Shown here piece by piece: positions 45,950-54,335 of a DNA stretch of 64,000 bases. The DNA is from Rhodospirillaceae bacterium (lineage in GTDB: Bacteria > Pseudomonadota > Alphaproteobacteria > GCA-2731375). The position numbers were made by a program, and so were the translations under genes. How positions within the stretch are numbered: position 1 is the first letter of the stretch; each line of letters opens with the position of its first letter. The DNA lies in assembly GCA_018660265.1 (NCBI GenBank), contig JABJKS010000012.1:62001-126000 (forward strand), written 5' to 3'. The notes below the pieces were generated by a model that saw only the letters and a program-made list of their open reading frames with translations, did not search any database and had not been told where the DNA came from.

Positions 45950-47158
45950 ATGAGTATTTCCCCCCAGGAAAAAGCTGAATTTCAGGCCGAAGTGTCTGCC
46001 TGGTTCACCGAGAACCGACCGGCGGATCCGGGCTATCTATTGCCGCAGAGTTTCATGGAAGTGGGCACGGATCAGCAGTTCGATTTTCTACGCACCTGGC
46101 AACGCAAGGTTTACGACGCAGGTTATCTGGGCATGGCCTGGCCGAAGGAATATGGCGGCGGTGGTAAGGATCAGGCATTCCAGGATATTGCGACAGCCGA
46201 AATGGTGGCGCAAAAGGTCCCCTTCATGACCAATACCATTGGTTTAAGCTGGGCCGGGCCCTTGATCCTGAACATGGGACCGGATGCGCAAAAGGAAGCC
46301 TATATCAAACGCATCTTGAGCGCGGAAGACATCTGGTGTCAGGGGTTCTCGGAACCTGATCACGGCTCCGATCTGGGAAATGCACAGCTGCGCGCGGTCC
46401 GCGATGGTGATGAATTCGTCCTTAACGGTTCCAAAATATGGACTTCGTTGGGATCTTATGCCGACTTCATGATCCTGCTGGCCCGCAGCAATACCGAAAC
46501 CAATACCAAGTACGAAGGGTTGAGCTATTTTCTCATCCCCATGAAAATTCCCGGCATTGACCCGGTGCCAATCAAAAAACTGACCGGCGAATTTGGCTTC
46601 ACCCAAACCTTTTTTGACAATGTACGGGTGCCCGATAGCTGCCTGATCGGCGAAGAAGGCAAGGGCTGGCAAGTGGCCATGAAAACCCTGACCTTTGAAC
46701 GCGCGGTCAGTGGCGGTCAAGCGGGCGGTGTCCATTCCATGCAGGTTTCTACCGATGAGGTGGTGGAGATGGCCCGCCATGCCATGCGTGACGGTCATCC
46801 CGCAATTGAAGACGCAATTGTGCGGGATCAATTGGTGGCGTTTATGATGGAAGAGCGCGGCCTGGATCTGAACAATCAGCGGGACAAAATCCCCGGCCTG
46901 GCATCGGAATGGCCCGGTTCCATCGCCATGGCGCGGAAGTTGACGAATTCCGAATGGCGGCGGCGTTTGAACCAATTCGCGATGACCCTGCAAGGTGCCA
47001 ATGCCTCCCGCTATGTGGGGGACGATGGGGCAATTGATGGGGGCCGGTGGCAGCGCGGTTACTTCAATGCGTTTTCCGGCACCATTGGCGGCGGCACCTC
47101 GCAGGTGCAAAAGAACATCGTTGGCGAGCGGGTCCTGGGCCTGCCGAAGTCCGAGTAG
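45950..47158 (+). CDS. Acyl-CoA dehydrogenase, first of a heteromeric pair
   Basis: The 402-residue flavoenzyme has FSEPDHGSDLGN, NGSKIWTS and the terminal GGGTSQVQKNIV. Glu250 in TLTFERAV is at the helix-G catalytic position. It is followed 12 bp later by a shorter, more divergent acyl-CoA dehydrogenase, a layout typical of alpha2-beta2 acyl-CoA dehydrogenases that act on bulky or ring-bearing CoA esters. The substrate is unknown. Confidence 0.92.
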   Translation: MSISPQEKAEFQAEVSAWFTENRPADPGYLLPQSFMEVGTDQQFDFLRTWQRKVYDAGYLGMAWPKEYGGGGKDQAFQDIATAEMVAQKVPFMTNTIGLSWAGPLILNMGPDAQKEAYIKRILSAEDIWCQGFSEPDHGSDLGNAQLRAVRDGDEFVLNGSKIWTSLGSYADFMILLARSNTETNTKYEGLSYFLIPMKIPGIDPVPIKKLTGEFGFTQTFFDNVRVPDSCLIGEEGKGWQVAMKTLTFERAVSGGQAGGVHSMQVSTDEVVEMARHAMRDGHPAIEDAIVRDQLVAFMMEERGLDLNNQRDKIPGLASEWPGSIAMARKLTNSEWRRRLNQFAMTLQGANASRYVGDDGAIDGGRWQRGYFNAFSGTIGGGTSQVQKNIVGERVLGLPKSE

Positions 47159-47170
47159 AGAGTAGTCAGC

Positions 47171-48340
47171 ATGCCAGAACAAAATGCACGAATAGAGCAA
47201 GCGGATATCCTGTTCACGGATGAGCAGGGCCAATTGATGGAAATCGCCCAGTCCTTTTCGGCCAATAAATCGCCCATCGCCAGCGTGCGCCAACAGATGA
47301 CGGCGGATGGTTCTATCGAGCGGGACCTGTGGGCTGAAATAGCTGCCCTGGGCTGGCTTGGTGTTGCCATACCTGAAGAATATGGCGGCAGCGGCCTTGG
47401 CCTTGGCGAAGTGGTCAGCATTGTGGAACCCATGGGCCGCAATCTTTTTTCCTCGCCCCTGATTGCCACCACCCTGGCAGCCCAGGTGATCCTGGCCGTT
47501 GGCGATGACGATCAGAAATCTCAATGGCTGCCGCAATTGGCCGGCGGCAGCATCGCCGCCCTGGCCTTGAGCGAAGCGCATGGGGATTGGGATCTGAGCA
47601 ATCTGACCTGCACCGCGACGGTTGATGGTGACAGCTTGCGTTTAGGCGGCGGCAAGACCTTTGTGACGGATGCGGGCTTGGCGGATCTGTTCGTGCTGTC
47701 GGTGGCTATGGATGGTGCACCGGCATTGCTGCTGGTTGAGGCGTCCGATTTGCCCGATGGTGCTTTACGGCGGGAGGTGGTGATTGACGAGACCCGGCGC
47801 AGCTATGGCTTAAACCTGGATGGTCTGTCGGTGCCCAGGGCCAACTTGTTGACGGGCGGTGATGCTTCGGCATGTCTGAAAAGCCTACATCTGGCGACCT
47901 GTCTGCTGTATGCTGCGGAAATGTGCGGCGGGACGGCGGGGGTCATCAACGTGACCCTTGAATATCTCACCACCCGGCGGCAGTTCGATCATTTCATTGG
48001 TGCCTATCAGGCCCTGAAACATCCCATGGTCGATGCCTTGACCGGGTTGGACGCCGCGCGCTCTCACCTCTATCACGCTGCGACCATTTTCGAATTTGGT
48101 ACGGATCGCAGTGGTCAGGGTGGTCACGGTAGTCGGGACGAAGTTGCCGTGCGCATGGCCAAGGCCCAGGCAGCGGACGCCTTCGCCTTTGCCTCTGATC
48201 GTGCCATCCAGTTCCATGGTGCTTTTGGCTTTACCTATGAATGTGATGCCCAGCTGTTTCGCCGCCGGGCCTTGTGGTGCGAACAGCAACATGGCGACAG
48301 CCAGCACCATCGCAAGCATCTGGCGGGATTATTGCTATGA
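47171..48340 (+). CDS. Acyl-CoA dehydrogenase, second of a heteromeric pair
   Basis: The 389-residue protein has an N-terminal helical domain (LGWLGVAIPEEYGGSGLG), a weakened middle domain without the usual SEPxxGSD block, and a C-terminal domain with TTRRQFDHFIGAYQALKH and IQFHGAFGFTYE. The missing active-site segment suggests that it pairs with the preceding subunit. Its stop overlaps the next gene (ATGA at 48337). Confidence 0.88.
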   Translation: MPEQNARIEQADILFTDEQGQLMEIAQSFSANKSPIASVRQQMTADGSIERDLWAEIAALGWLGVAIPEEYGGSGLGLGEVVSIVEPMGRNLFSSPLIATTLAAQVILAVGDDDQKSQWLPQLAGGSIAALALSEAHGDWDLSNLTCTATVDGDSLRLGGGKTFVTDAGLADLFVLSVAMDGAPALLLVEASDLPDGALRREVVIDETRRSYGLNLDGLSVPRANLLTGGDASACLKSLHLATCLLYAAEMCGGTAGVINVTLEYLTTRRQFDHFIGAYQALKHPMVDALTGLDAARSHLYHAATIFEFGTDRSGQGGHGSRDEVAVRMAKAQAADAFAFASDRAIQFHGAFGFTYECDAQLFRRRALWCEQQHGDSQHHRKHLAGLLL

Positions 48341-49227
48341 CCGATAAAGATACCGGCCTCAACGTCTGGCAAATGACCTCCAACCATAATCGGATGATTG
48401 ATCTGCAGGCTGATAGCACGTTCAACGCGCCGAACCACAATGGCCCGGTTGAAGTGGCGTTTTTCGGCAGCTCCGCCTTTCGCATCACCTCACCCAAGGG
48501 GGTCAGCGTGATGATCGATCCGTGGCGCAATCATCCCTCACGTACGTGGGATTGGTATTTTAAGGATTTCCCCATAACGGCGGTGGATATCGGTTGTTCA
48601 ACCCACGCCCATTTTGACCATGATGCCCTGCACCGCCTGGACGCCCATGTGCTGTTGGATCGGCTGATCGGTATGTATTCATTCGGCGACATGACCATCT
48701 ATGGTTTGGCGGACAAGCATGCGATAGATAGTTCCTGCAACATCTACGATTTCAAAAAGATCCATAAACATTTCAACGGTACGGATGTAGAGCCACCCAA
48801 TAATCCCCGCTCCTGGGATCATTGCCTGATCGTCGTGGAAACCGGGGGCATGCGGATCGTCCATTGGGGGGATAATCGCCATAATCCGCCCGACGACATC
48901 TGGCAGGCCCTGGGCCATATCGATATGGCCCTGTTGCCCGTGGATGCCTCCCAACATGTCATGGGGCATATCCATGTACAGGCCATCGTGGACCGTTTGC
49001 AGCCGCGCATCGTGGTGCCCCATCATTATTATATTTGGGACGTGGTGCAGCGCCAAAGCACTCTGCAAACCTGCGACGACTGGGTCAACGAACACGAAGT
49101 GGTCGAACGGATCGCCGGTTCAAAACGCATTTATCGCATAGAGGAAATGGATAAGCTGGAAGCCGCCGTGCATTACTTTGGCGACAACGTCGCCTTTGAC
49201 AAAGAAGCCTGGATGGCGGGCACGTAG
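48337..49227 (+). CDS. MBL-fold metal-dependent hydrolase
   Basis: The start at the ATGA overlap gives 296 residues. The metal-binding motif THAHFDHD (HxHxDH) follows an early IDPWRNH segment; later His residues lie in VHWGDNRH and VPHHYY. The sequence resembles the UlaG/YtnP-like beta-lactamase fold group acting on phosphoesters or lactones. Coupling to the acyl-CoA dehydrogenase pair suggests a role on the product of that pathway. Confidence 0.85.
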   Translation: MTDKDTGLNVWQMTSNHNRMIDLQADSTFNAPNHNGPVEVAFFGSSAFRITSPKGVSVMIDPWRNHPSRTWDWYFKDFPITAVDIGCSTHAHFDHDALHRLDAHVLLDRLIGMYSFGDMTIYGLADKHAIDSSCNIYDFKKIHKHFNGTDVEPPNNPRSWDHCLIVVETGGMRIVHWGDNRHNPPDDIWQALGHIDMALLPVDASQHVMGHIHVQAIVDRLQPRIVVPHHYYIWDVVQRQSTLQTCDDWVNEHEVVERIAGSKRIYRIEEMDKLEAAVHYFGDNVAFDKEAWMAGT

Positions 49228-49337
49228 GGTGCTGCATTCAGTGGTGAATTGTTGCAAGTTCATCACAAAGGTGGTTATACTTTTGGATAATTAGACGCAT
49301 GTAATAGCTGGACCGTTCTCCAAGAGAGGTAAACGGG

Positions 49338-50207
49338 ATGTACCGCGCATTAATATTTGTCGGCTTTGTTGCGCTTAACGTAGGCGCGGTTTGCGCCGGG
49401 GCAAACGCCGCATCGGTTTATGCTGCGTCAGCCACTGCAACCATTGACCTTGCCTCCATCGCGGAAGGATTGGTATTTCGCGGTGCCAGGATCAACTATG
49501 GGGCCAATGCCCAAGCGACGTCGGACGGGAGTACCCAGGTCGTCGACAAGCCTGGATCTACGACCACATTCGGTTCGTCTGATCCGCAATTTGAGAATTT
49601 GTTCCCGACCCCACCAAACATCAACTTTCAGACTGTTGATGCGTTCAGAGGCGGTGCCGAGGGCCATGGCCGCAACAGCTATAGTTCTTCAAGTAATATA
49701 ACGACTTTTGGGGCGGAAGCTTTTGGCCAGGCAACGGACCCGGTTGAATTCGCCTCGTCCAGAGTTCGCTGGGATGTCTTAATCGCGTTTGAAAACATCA
49801 CGACGGAGGCATTAGTCGCGTCATGGACGGTGGCCTATGTACTTGCAAATAGTGCCACCGCAGATCCGCGCGGCACCGCTTTCGCGAGTTCCCGTGTTCG
49901 GGTGCAACGCAGCACTTTCGTGGATGGCCACCGGGTGCCTGAAGATGGGTTTTTTGAAGCTGAAACGGCATCTTGCGGCGCCACAACTACCTGTGACCCG
50001 GGAACAAAGCCGGACGGCTCTTTTGTTTTTAATCTAAACCTTGCCGCCGGCGAGATCGGCTATCTCAACGTTGAAGTAGTGGCGGAGGGAAATGCTTCCG
50101 TGGTGCCGCTGCCAGCCGCAATGCCTCTCTTTGGCTCTGGCCTCGTGCTCATTGGCTGCATCGGCTGGCGTAGAAAACGTAAAGTCTTGGCACGTTTGGG
50201 CGATTAA
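49338..50207 (+). CDS. Secreted VPLPA-CTERM protein
   Basis: The 289-residue protein starts after an AGAGGT site. A signal peptide (residues ~1-24, ending ANA) is followed by a beta-rich Ser/Thr/Ala body with two Cys near residue ~215. The C-terminus has VPLPAAMPLF, a hydrophobic helix and WRRKRK, the exosortase sorting signal. No enzymatic motif is seen. A role as a surface or extracellular-matrix protein is inferred from the sorting tail. Confidence 0.8.
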   Translation: MYRALIFVGFVALNVGAVCAGANAASVYAASATATIDLASIAEGLVFRGARINYGANAQATSDGSTQVVDKPGSTTTFGSSDPQFENLFPTPPNINFQTVDAFRGGAEGHGRNSYSSSSNITTFGAEAFGQATDPVEFASSRVRWDVLIAFENITTEALVASWTVAYVLANSATADPRGTAFASSRVRVQRSTFVDGHRVPEDGFFEAETASCGATTTCDPGTKPDGSFVFNLNLAAGEIGYLNVEVVAEGNASVVPLPAAMPLFGSGLVLIGCIGWRRKRKVLARLGD

Positions 50208-50232
50208 GCACTAGGCGTTTGGGCAATCTGAG

Positions 50233-50247
50233 TTTCCCAAAGGGAAA
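50233..50247. terminator. Short hairpin after the VPLPA-CTERM gene
   Basis: TTTCCC and GGGAAA are separated by AAA. It lies 26 bp after the stop. No T-run follows, so termination is uncertain. The remaining gap to 50384 shows no gene. Confidence 0.4.
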
Positions 50248-50384
50248 GACCTTCGATCCGTTTGGTCGGTGTGCCAAAATATTTTGGGAATAGCCGACAT
50301 TGCAACGTCGATGGCTGGAAGCTTAAATTCACAGTGGCGTATCGAACCGATAATTTTACAGGTTATCTGAGATGGATAAGTTAA

Positions 50385-51542
50385 ATGAGCAACATTGATC
50401 TAAACGAAGACGAACTGGCCGTTGTTGCGGACGCCAAGGAATTCGCTGCGGGTTATGTTGCCCGCCATTGCAGGCAGTGGGAAATGGACCGGGAGATGCC
50501 GCGCGAGGTGTTTCAGGCCGCCGCCGATGCGGGACTTTGCGGCTTGTTGGTGCGCACGGATCGGGGGGGCAGGGGTATTGGGACATGCGCCTTGTTGAAG
50601 GTGTTGGAAGAGTTGACCTATGTGGATATGTCCGTCGCTTTCGCCCTCGTCGTTCATAATAACCATGCCCGCTTTATCGATAACGCCGGCACCCCGGATA
50701 TGATCGAGGGCTATTTGCCCAAGATGATCGCCGGCGAGATGATTGGCGCTTTCCTGCTGACCGAACCGCAGGGTGGCAGCGATGCCGCCGCCATTGCCAT
50801 GCGCGCCGAAGGTGACAAGGGGAGCTATGTCCTGAATGGGGAGAAAGCCTGGATCAGCAATGCACCGCACGCTGATCTGCTGAATGTTTTTGCCCAGACC
50901 GATCCCGCTGCCGGTGCCCGGGGCATCGCCAGTTTTCAGGTCCCGGTGGATACGCCGGGCGTGACCCGGTTGCCGGCCTACGAAATGCTTGGTTGTCACG
51001 CTATTGGTGCGGGGGGCTTTCGCTTTGAGAATGTTCAGGTTGGTCCGGGCCAGCAACTGGTGCCGGCAGGGCAGGGGTTCAAGGCAGCCATGGCGGGCAT
51101 TGATCTTGCCCGCGCCTGTGTCGCCGCCATGTGCGTTGCAATGCTCCGCGCTGGCCTGGATACCGCGATGCCACATATTCTGCAGCGCCATGCGTTCGGT
51201 CGCCCCCTGGCGGAGCAACAGGGATTGCAATGGCAGCTGGCCGATGTCGCAACGGACATGCGCGCAAGCGACCTGCTCGCCTATGATGCGGCCCGTCTTA
51301 TTGATCAGGGCGGCGCATCCGCCGAAGCCGCCGCGCATGCGAAAAAATTCGCCACCCGCGCCGCTTTCAACGGCCTTAATGCCTGCATGCAGGCCATGGG
51401 TGCCGATGGCTTGAAGCAGGATTACCCCCTGGCCCGCCATCTGGCGGCTGCAAAAGTGGCGCAATATGTCGACGGCACGACGGAAATTCAGAATGTCGTG
51501 ATTTCCCGCGCCCTGCAAAAGGCCTATCAGACAGACGAATGA
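50385..51542 (+). CDS. Acyl-CoA dehydrogenase with Asp at the usual catalytic Glu position
   Basis: The 385-residue flavoenzyme has LLTEPQGGSDAA, NGEKAWISNAP and RHAFGRPLAEQQG. The terminal motif reads YVDGTTEIQ, so the residue aligned with the catalytic Glu of medium-chain enzymes is Asp. Asp here occurs in some family branches and may still act as the base. The gene stands alone on the plus strand and is followed by a 1.6-kb region without convincing genes. Confidence 0.92.
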   Translation: MSNIDLNEDELAVVADAKEFAAGYVARHCRQWEMDREMPREVFQAAADAGLCGLLVRTDRGGRGIGTCALLKVLEELTYVDMSVAFALVVHNNHARFIDNAGTPDMIEGYLPKMIAGEMIGAFLLTEPQGGSDAAAIAMRAEGDKGSYVLNGEKAWISNAPHADLLNVFAQTDPAAGARGIASFQVPVDTPGVTRLPAYEMLGCHAIGAGGFRFENVQVGPGQQLVPAGQGFKAAMAGIDLARACVAAMCVAMLRAGLDTAMPHILQRHAFGRPLAEQQGLQWQLADVATDMRASDLLAYDAARLIDQGGASAEAAAHAKKFATRAAFNGLNACMQAMGADGLKQDYPLARHLAAAKVAQYVDGTTEIQNVVISRALQKAYQTDE

Positions 51543-52740
51543 GATCCGGAGTGACCGATTGACGGGGCTATGGGAGAGGCATTTCAGACAAAAAGAGAGG
51601 CGTCAGGTGCATTGGACGCGGGGTCCTAGCAATGTGCCCCGAAGGACACGCCTGACGCCTCGGAACCAGTGATCCTAAAGCCCGTGAAGGCGGAAGTCTC
51701 CAAAGGCCGAAGCCTCTGTGCCCCGAAGGGCTGCCGGTTCACGGAGTCCAACCATCCCAATATGCGCCACCCGAAGGCCGTAGCCCAAAGATTGTCGCCC
51801 AAAAACGGTGGCCCGAAGGTCCCAGCTTGAAGGCAGTGCCCGAAAACCAAGATCCGAAGACCCCGATCAACAGACCCTCATAAAGGGAGCTGCTGCTCCA
51901 GCAGATCGGTGGTCAGGGAACCTCACCCCGAAAGGTCACATTCCACAATCGCCTCACTGCGTGGATCTTTTCCGAAATCGCCGCAGACCCGAAGGTGCAC
52001 CGCCATAACAGTCCGATCCAACCAATCCAGACACACCCACGGGTTAAACCCGCTTGACGCCTCGACCGGGTTGCCAGCCTGTCCGAACCGCGGGCGAACC
52101 CGTGGACCGTTCCTGCTGACCGGTGCGTTACACCCCGAAGGGCACGCCGCGCCGTTTGCCAAATTTTGAAGCCTCCCAAAGGTGACTTATCCATCCAGCG
52201 GACCTGGGCAAAACAGCAACCCGAAGATCGCGCATCCACCATGATCCAAGCTGCCACCCCGAAGGATAGGCAACCCCGGCGTACCGGCATCCCAAGATGC
52301 CTGCTGCCGTTCGGGTTGTTCCTGCCTCCACCTTGTCACCCATGAGCTTGCGCCCAGGGTATCGCAGCGGCTGCCGCCCAACCCACCAACCAAAACCGCC
52401 CGAAAGCCGCTTCCGCCGGCTTGGCCTACGCGTTCCGGGTCGATCCGAAGATCCACGCCGTGGTGCGCCGGCCCCGCGCCTGATCGCCCGAAGGCAGCCT
52501 GTCGCGGTTGCTGGTCCAGGGCACATCCGAAAACGCGCCGTCCTTTCCAGCTGACCCACCCATCCGAAGATGTTTTGGTCGTTCGATCTTTCCCCGAACG
52601 AGACAGCCCGAAGGCCATTCCGAAGGGTGCCAATCCCGAAATATCATCCGCATCACCAACCCCGAAGGAGAGGCAGACGCGGTATCCAATGGCCTTCACC
52701 AACCAAGGTTGATCAAAACAAATGGGTCTTGATATCCCGC
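51543..52740. other. Non-coding-looking region with dispersed CCGAAGG mini-hairpins
   Basis: No frame here has a recognisable domain. The heptamer CCGAAGG occurs 11 times between 51639 and 52668, always on the plus strand, plus about a dozen CCGAA variants. Each forms a mini-hairpin. Read on the minus strand they are C-C-UUCG-G-type tetraloops, several with 4-6 flanking pairs, for example at 51636-51649 and 52605-52618. Eight of the 11 positions share the same phase modulo three, which leaves open a decayed minus-strand gene with Phe-Gly repeats. Function is unknown. Confidence 0.6.
51597..51661. repeat. 11-bp inverted repeat enclosing a UUCG-type hairpin
   Basis: GAGGCGTCAGG at 51597-51607 pairs perfectly with 51651-51661. 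Between them lies an inner stem around the first CCGAAGG copy. It starts 55 bp after the acyl-CoA dehydrogenase stop and may protect or end that transcript. Confidence 0.7.
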
Positions 52741-52866
52741 AGCGATCCCGGCTTTTGAACTTTCTGCTTTTGAAGGCAGAAAAAACTTCCCTCGTAACCG
52801 CTGATCAAATGGTGGATCATGATACTGCGGAAAACAAGAAAATATCGAAATAAAGCGTCAAAAAAC

Positions 52867-52930
52867 TGTGGATAAGTGAAATATTATTACACAATTGCTC
52901 CACAGGCTTTCCACAGCTAGATGTGGATTA
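52867..52930. other. DnaA-box cluster in AT-rich DNA (candidate replication origin)
   Basis: TGTGGATAA at 52867 is a perfect DnaA box (TTATCCACA complement). TGTGGATTA at 52922 has one mismatch, and CTTTCCACA (52907) and TGCTCCACA (52896) have two each. The cluster sits in AT-rich DNA from ~52800 to 53000, with GANTC sites at 53053 and 53067. No hemE, dnaA, repABC or parAB gene is nearby, so origin status is uncertain; a DnaA-regulated or titration site is the alternative. No gene was seen in 52741-53121. Confidence 0.5.
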
Positions 52931-53121
52931 TGTCAATTATCTATTGCAAATCATTTGCTTAAGAGAAATATTATGGAAATTTAGGGGCGGATGTCTGCGG
53001 CTCAAACCGCCGAAAAAGGACTGTAAATTAGTTCCCGTGAAGTTCGACAAACGAATCAACTTGGCTGATTCAAGCACTTATTCCAAGCCTCGCCTTAATA
53101 CTTGCTCATGAAGGCTTTCCT

Positions 53122-54291
53122 CTAAAAAGCGGCGCGTAGTATTTCCATGACCTGTTCCGGTGCGCGGATCTCCCGTGGATTGGAATAGGTCCAGGAATCC
53201 AGCATGCAATTCTCCGCCAACAGGGGCAGTTGATCCTCGGTGATATCCACATCCCGCAGGGTTCGTGGCATGCCCAGACCGGCGATTAATTTGTCCAGGG
53301 CATCGCCTGCGGATGCCTTCGGCTGTCCCAGGGCCCGGGAAATATCGGCCTGGCGATTGCTGTTGATGGCGGCGTTATAGTCCAGCACATAAGGCAGCAT
53401 GACGCAGGAAGTATAACCGTGGGGCACATTCGCCGTGCCGCCCAGAATATGCCCGATGGCATGGCTCGCCCCCAACCGCGTGCCGGTGACAATGCCGGTC
53501 ATGGAAATCCACGCCCCCATGAGGCATTGCAGGCGCGCCTCCAGATCGTTCGGGTCGGCTTTTACCCGTGGCAGGCCCTTGCTCAACAGGCTCAGGGCCT
53601 GCAGGGCCGCACCATCCGTATAGTCATTGGCATCCAGGGAACAATAGGTTTCCACCGCATGATCCACCGCCCTGATGCCGGTGGACAGCCACAGCCATTC
53701 CGGTGTGTAGATTGTTGCAGCCGGGTCCAGGATCACCGAAAGGGGGATGATGCCGGGATGGATATAGCTTTGTTTCAGCTTTTCCACCGTATTGGTGACG
53801 CCTGCACGGGCGTTGAATTCACCTCCCGACAGGGTGGTCGGCACAACGATCTGGCGCACCTCGGGCGGGTCATAGTCGGGGAAGAAACGATCACCGTTCG
53901 CATCCACAATGGTGCGAAACGGCTCCAACCCAGCGGCCTCCGTGATGTTGTGCTGCAGGCAGATGGTCACCGCCTTGCCGCCGTCCGTGGCTGAGCCGCC
54001 GCCGAAACTGACCAGCAGATCACAGCCCACCTCCCGCGCTGCGTTGGCGCAACCCACCACGGCTTCGCGCGGGGAATGGGACGGCATATCGTCCCAGCGT
54101 CCGGCATAACGAGAGCCTAACGCTGTGGCCATTTTGTCGACCGCATCCGTCTCCCTGTTCAAGGTGCCGCTGACCAACAGGAACACGCGTTCCGCGTTCA
54201 GGCGTTCAGCTTCTGCTGCGACCGCATCCGTCGCGGACTGGCCAAAGATGACCCGGTCCATGGCGGTAAAAACAATTTCTCCACTTTGCAT
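53122..54291 (-). CDS. Iron-containing alcohol dehydrogenase
   Basis: The 389-residue protein has the group III alcohol dehydrogenase nucleotide segment FGGGSATDGGKA and the metal-binding residues in AVDHAVETYCS and GASHAIGHILGG, with a further His in VPHGYTS. An AAGGA site lies 9 nt before the ATG. It oxidises an alcohol or reduces an aldehyde or ketone; maleylacetate reductases are close relatives. It follows the M81 peptidase gene by 44 bp on the same strand. Confidence 0.93.
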   Translation of the reverse strand: MQSGEIVFTAMDRVIFGQSATDAVAAEAERLNAERVFLLVSGTLNRETDAVDKMATALGSRYAGRWDDMPSHSPREAVVGCANAAREVGCDLLVSFGGGSATDGGKAVTICLQHNITEAAGLEPFRTIVDANGDRFFPDYDPPEVRQIVVPTTLSGGEFNARAGVTNTVEKLKQSYIHPGIIPLSVILDPAATIYTPEWLWLSTGIRAVDHAVETYCSLDANDYTDGAALQALSLLSKGLPRVKADPNDLEARLQCLMGAWISMTGIVTGTRLGASHAIGHILGGTANVPHGYTSCVMLPYVLDYNAAINSNRQADISRALGQPKASAGDALDKLIAGLGMPRTLRDVDITEDQLPLLAENCMLDSWTYSNPREIRAPEQVMEILRAAF

Positions 54292-54335
54292 TTTCGATAT
54301 TCCTTAGTTTGTTAGGTTTGCGGTCAATTGGAGAA

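Noticed and set aside
52187-52702. 171-residue minus-strand protein in the hairpin field
   Set aside because: The composition is Gly/Arg/Ser low complexity driven by the CCGAAGG repeats and no domain is recognisable; a decayed gene is kept only as an alternative.
52757-52785. Rho-independent terminator (TTTCTGC/GCAGAAA)
   Set aside because: The stem is perfect but no T-run follows on either strand in the right position.
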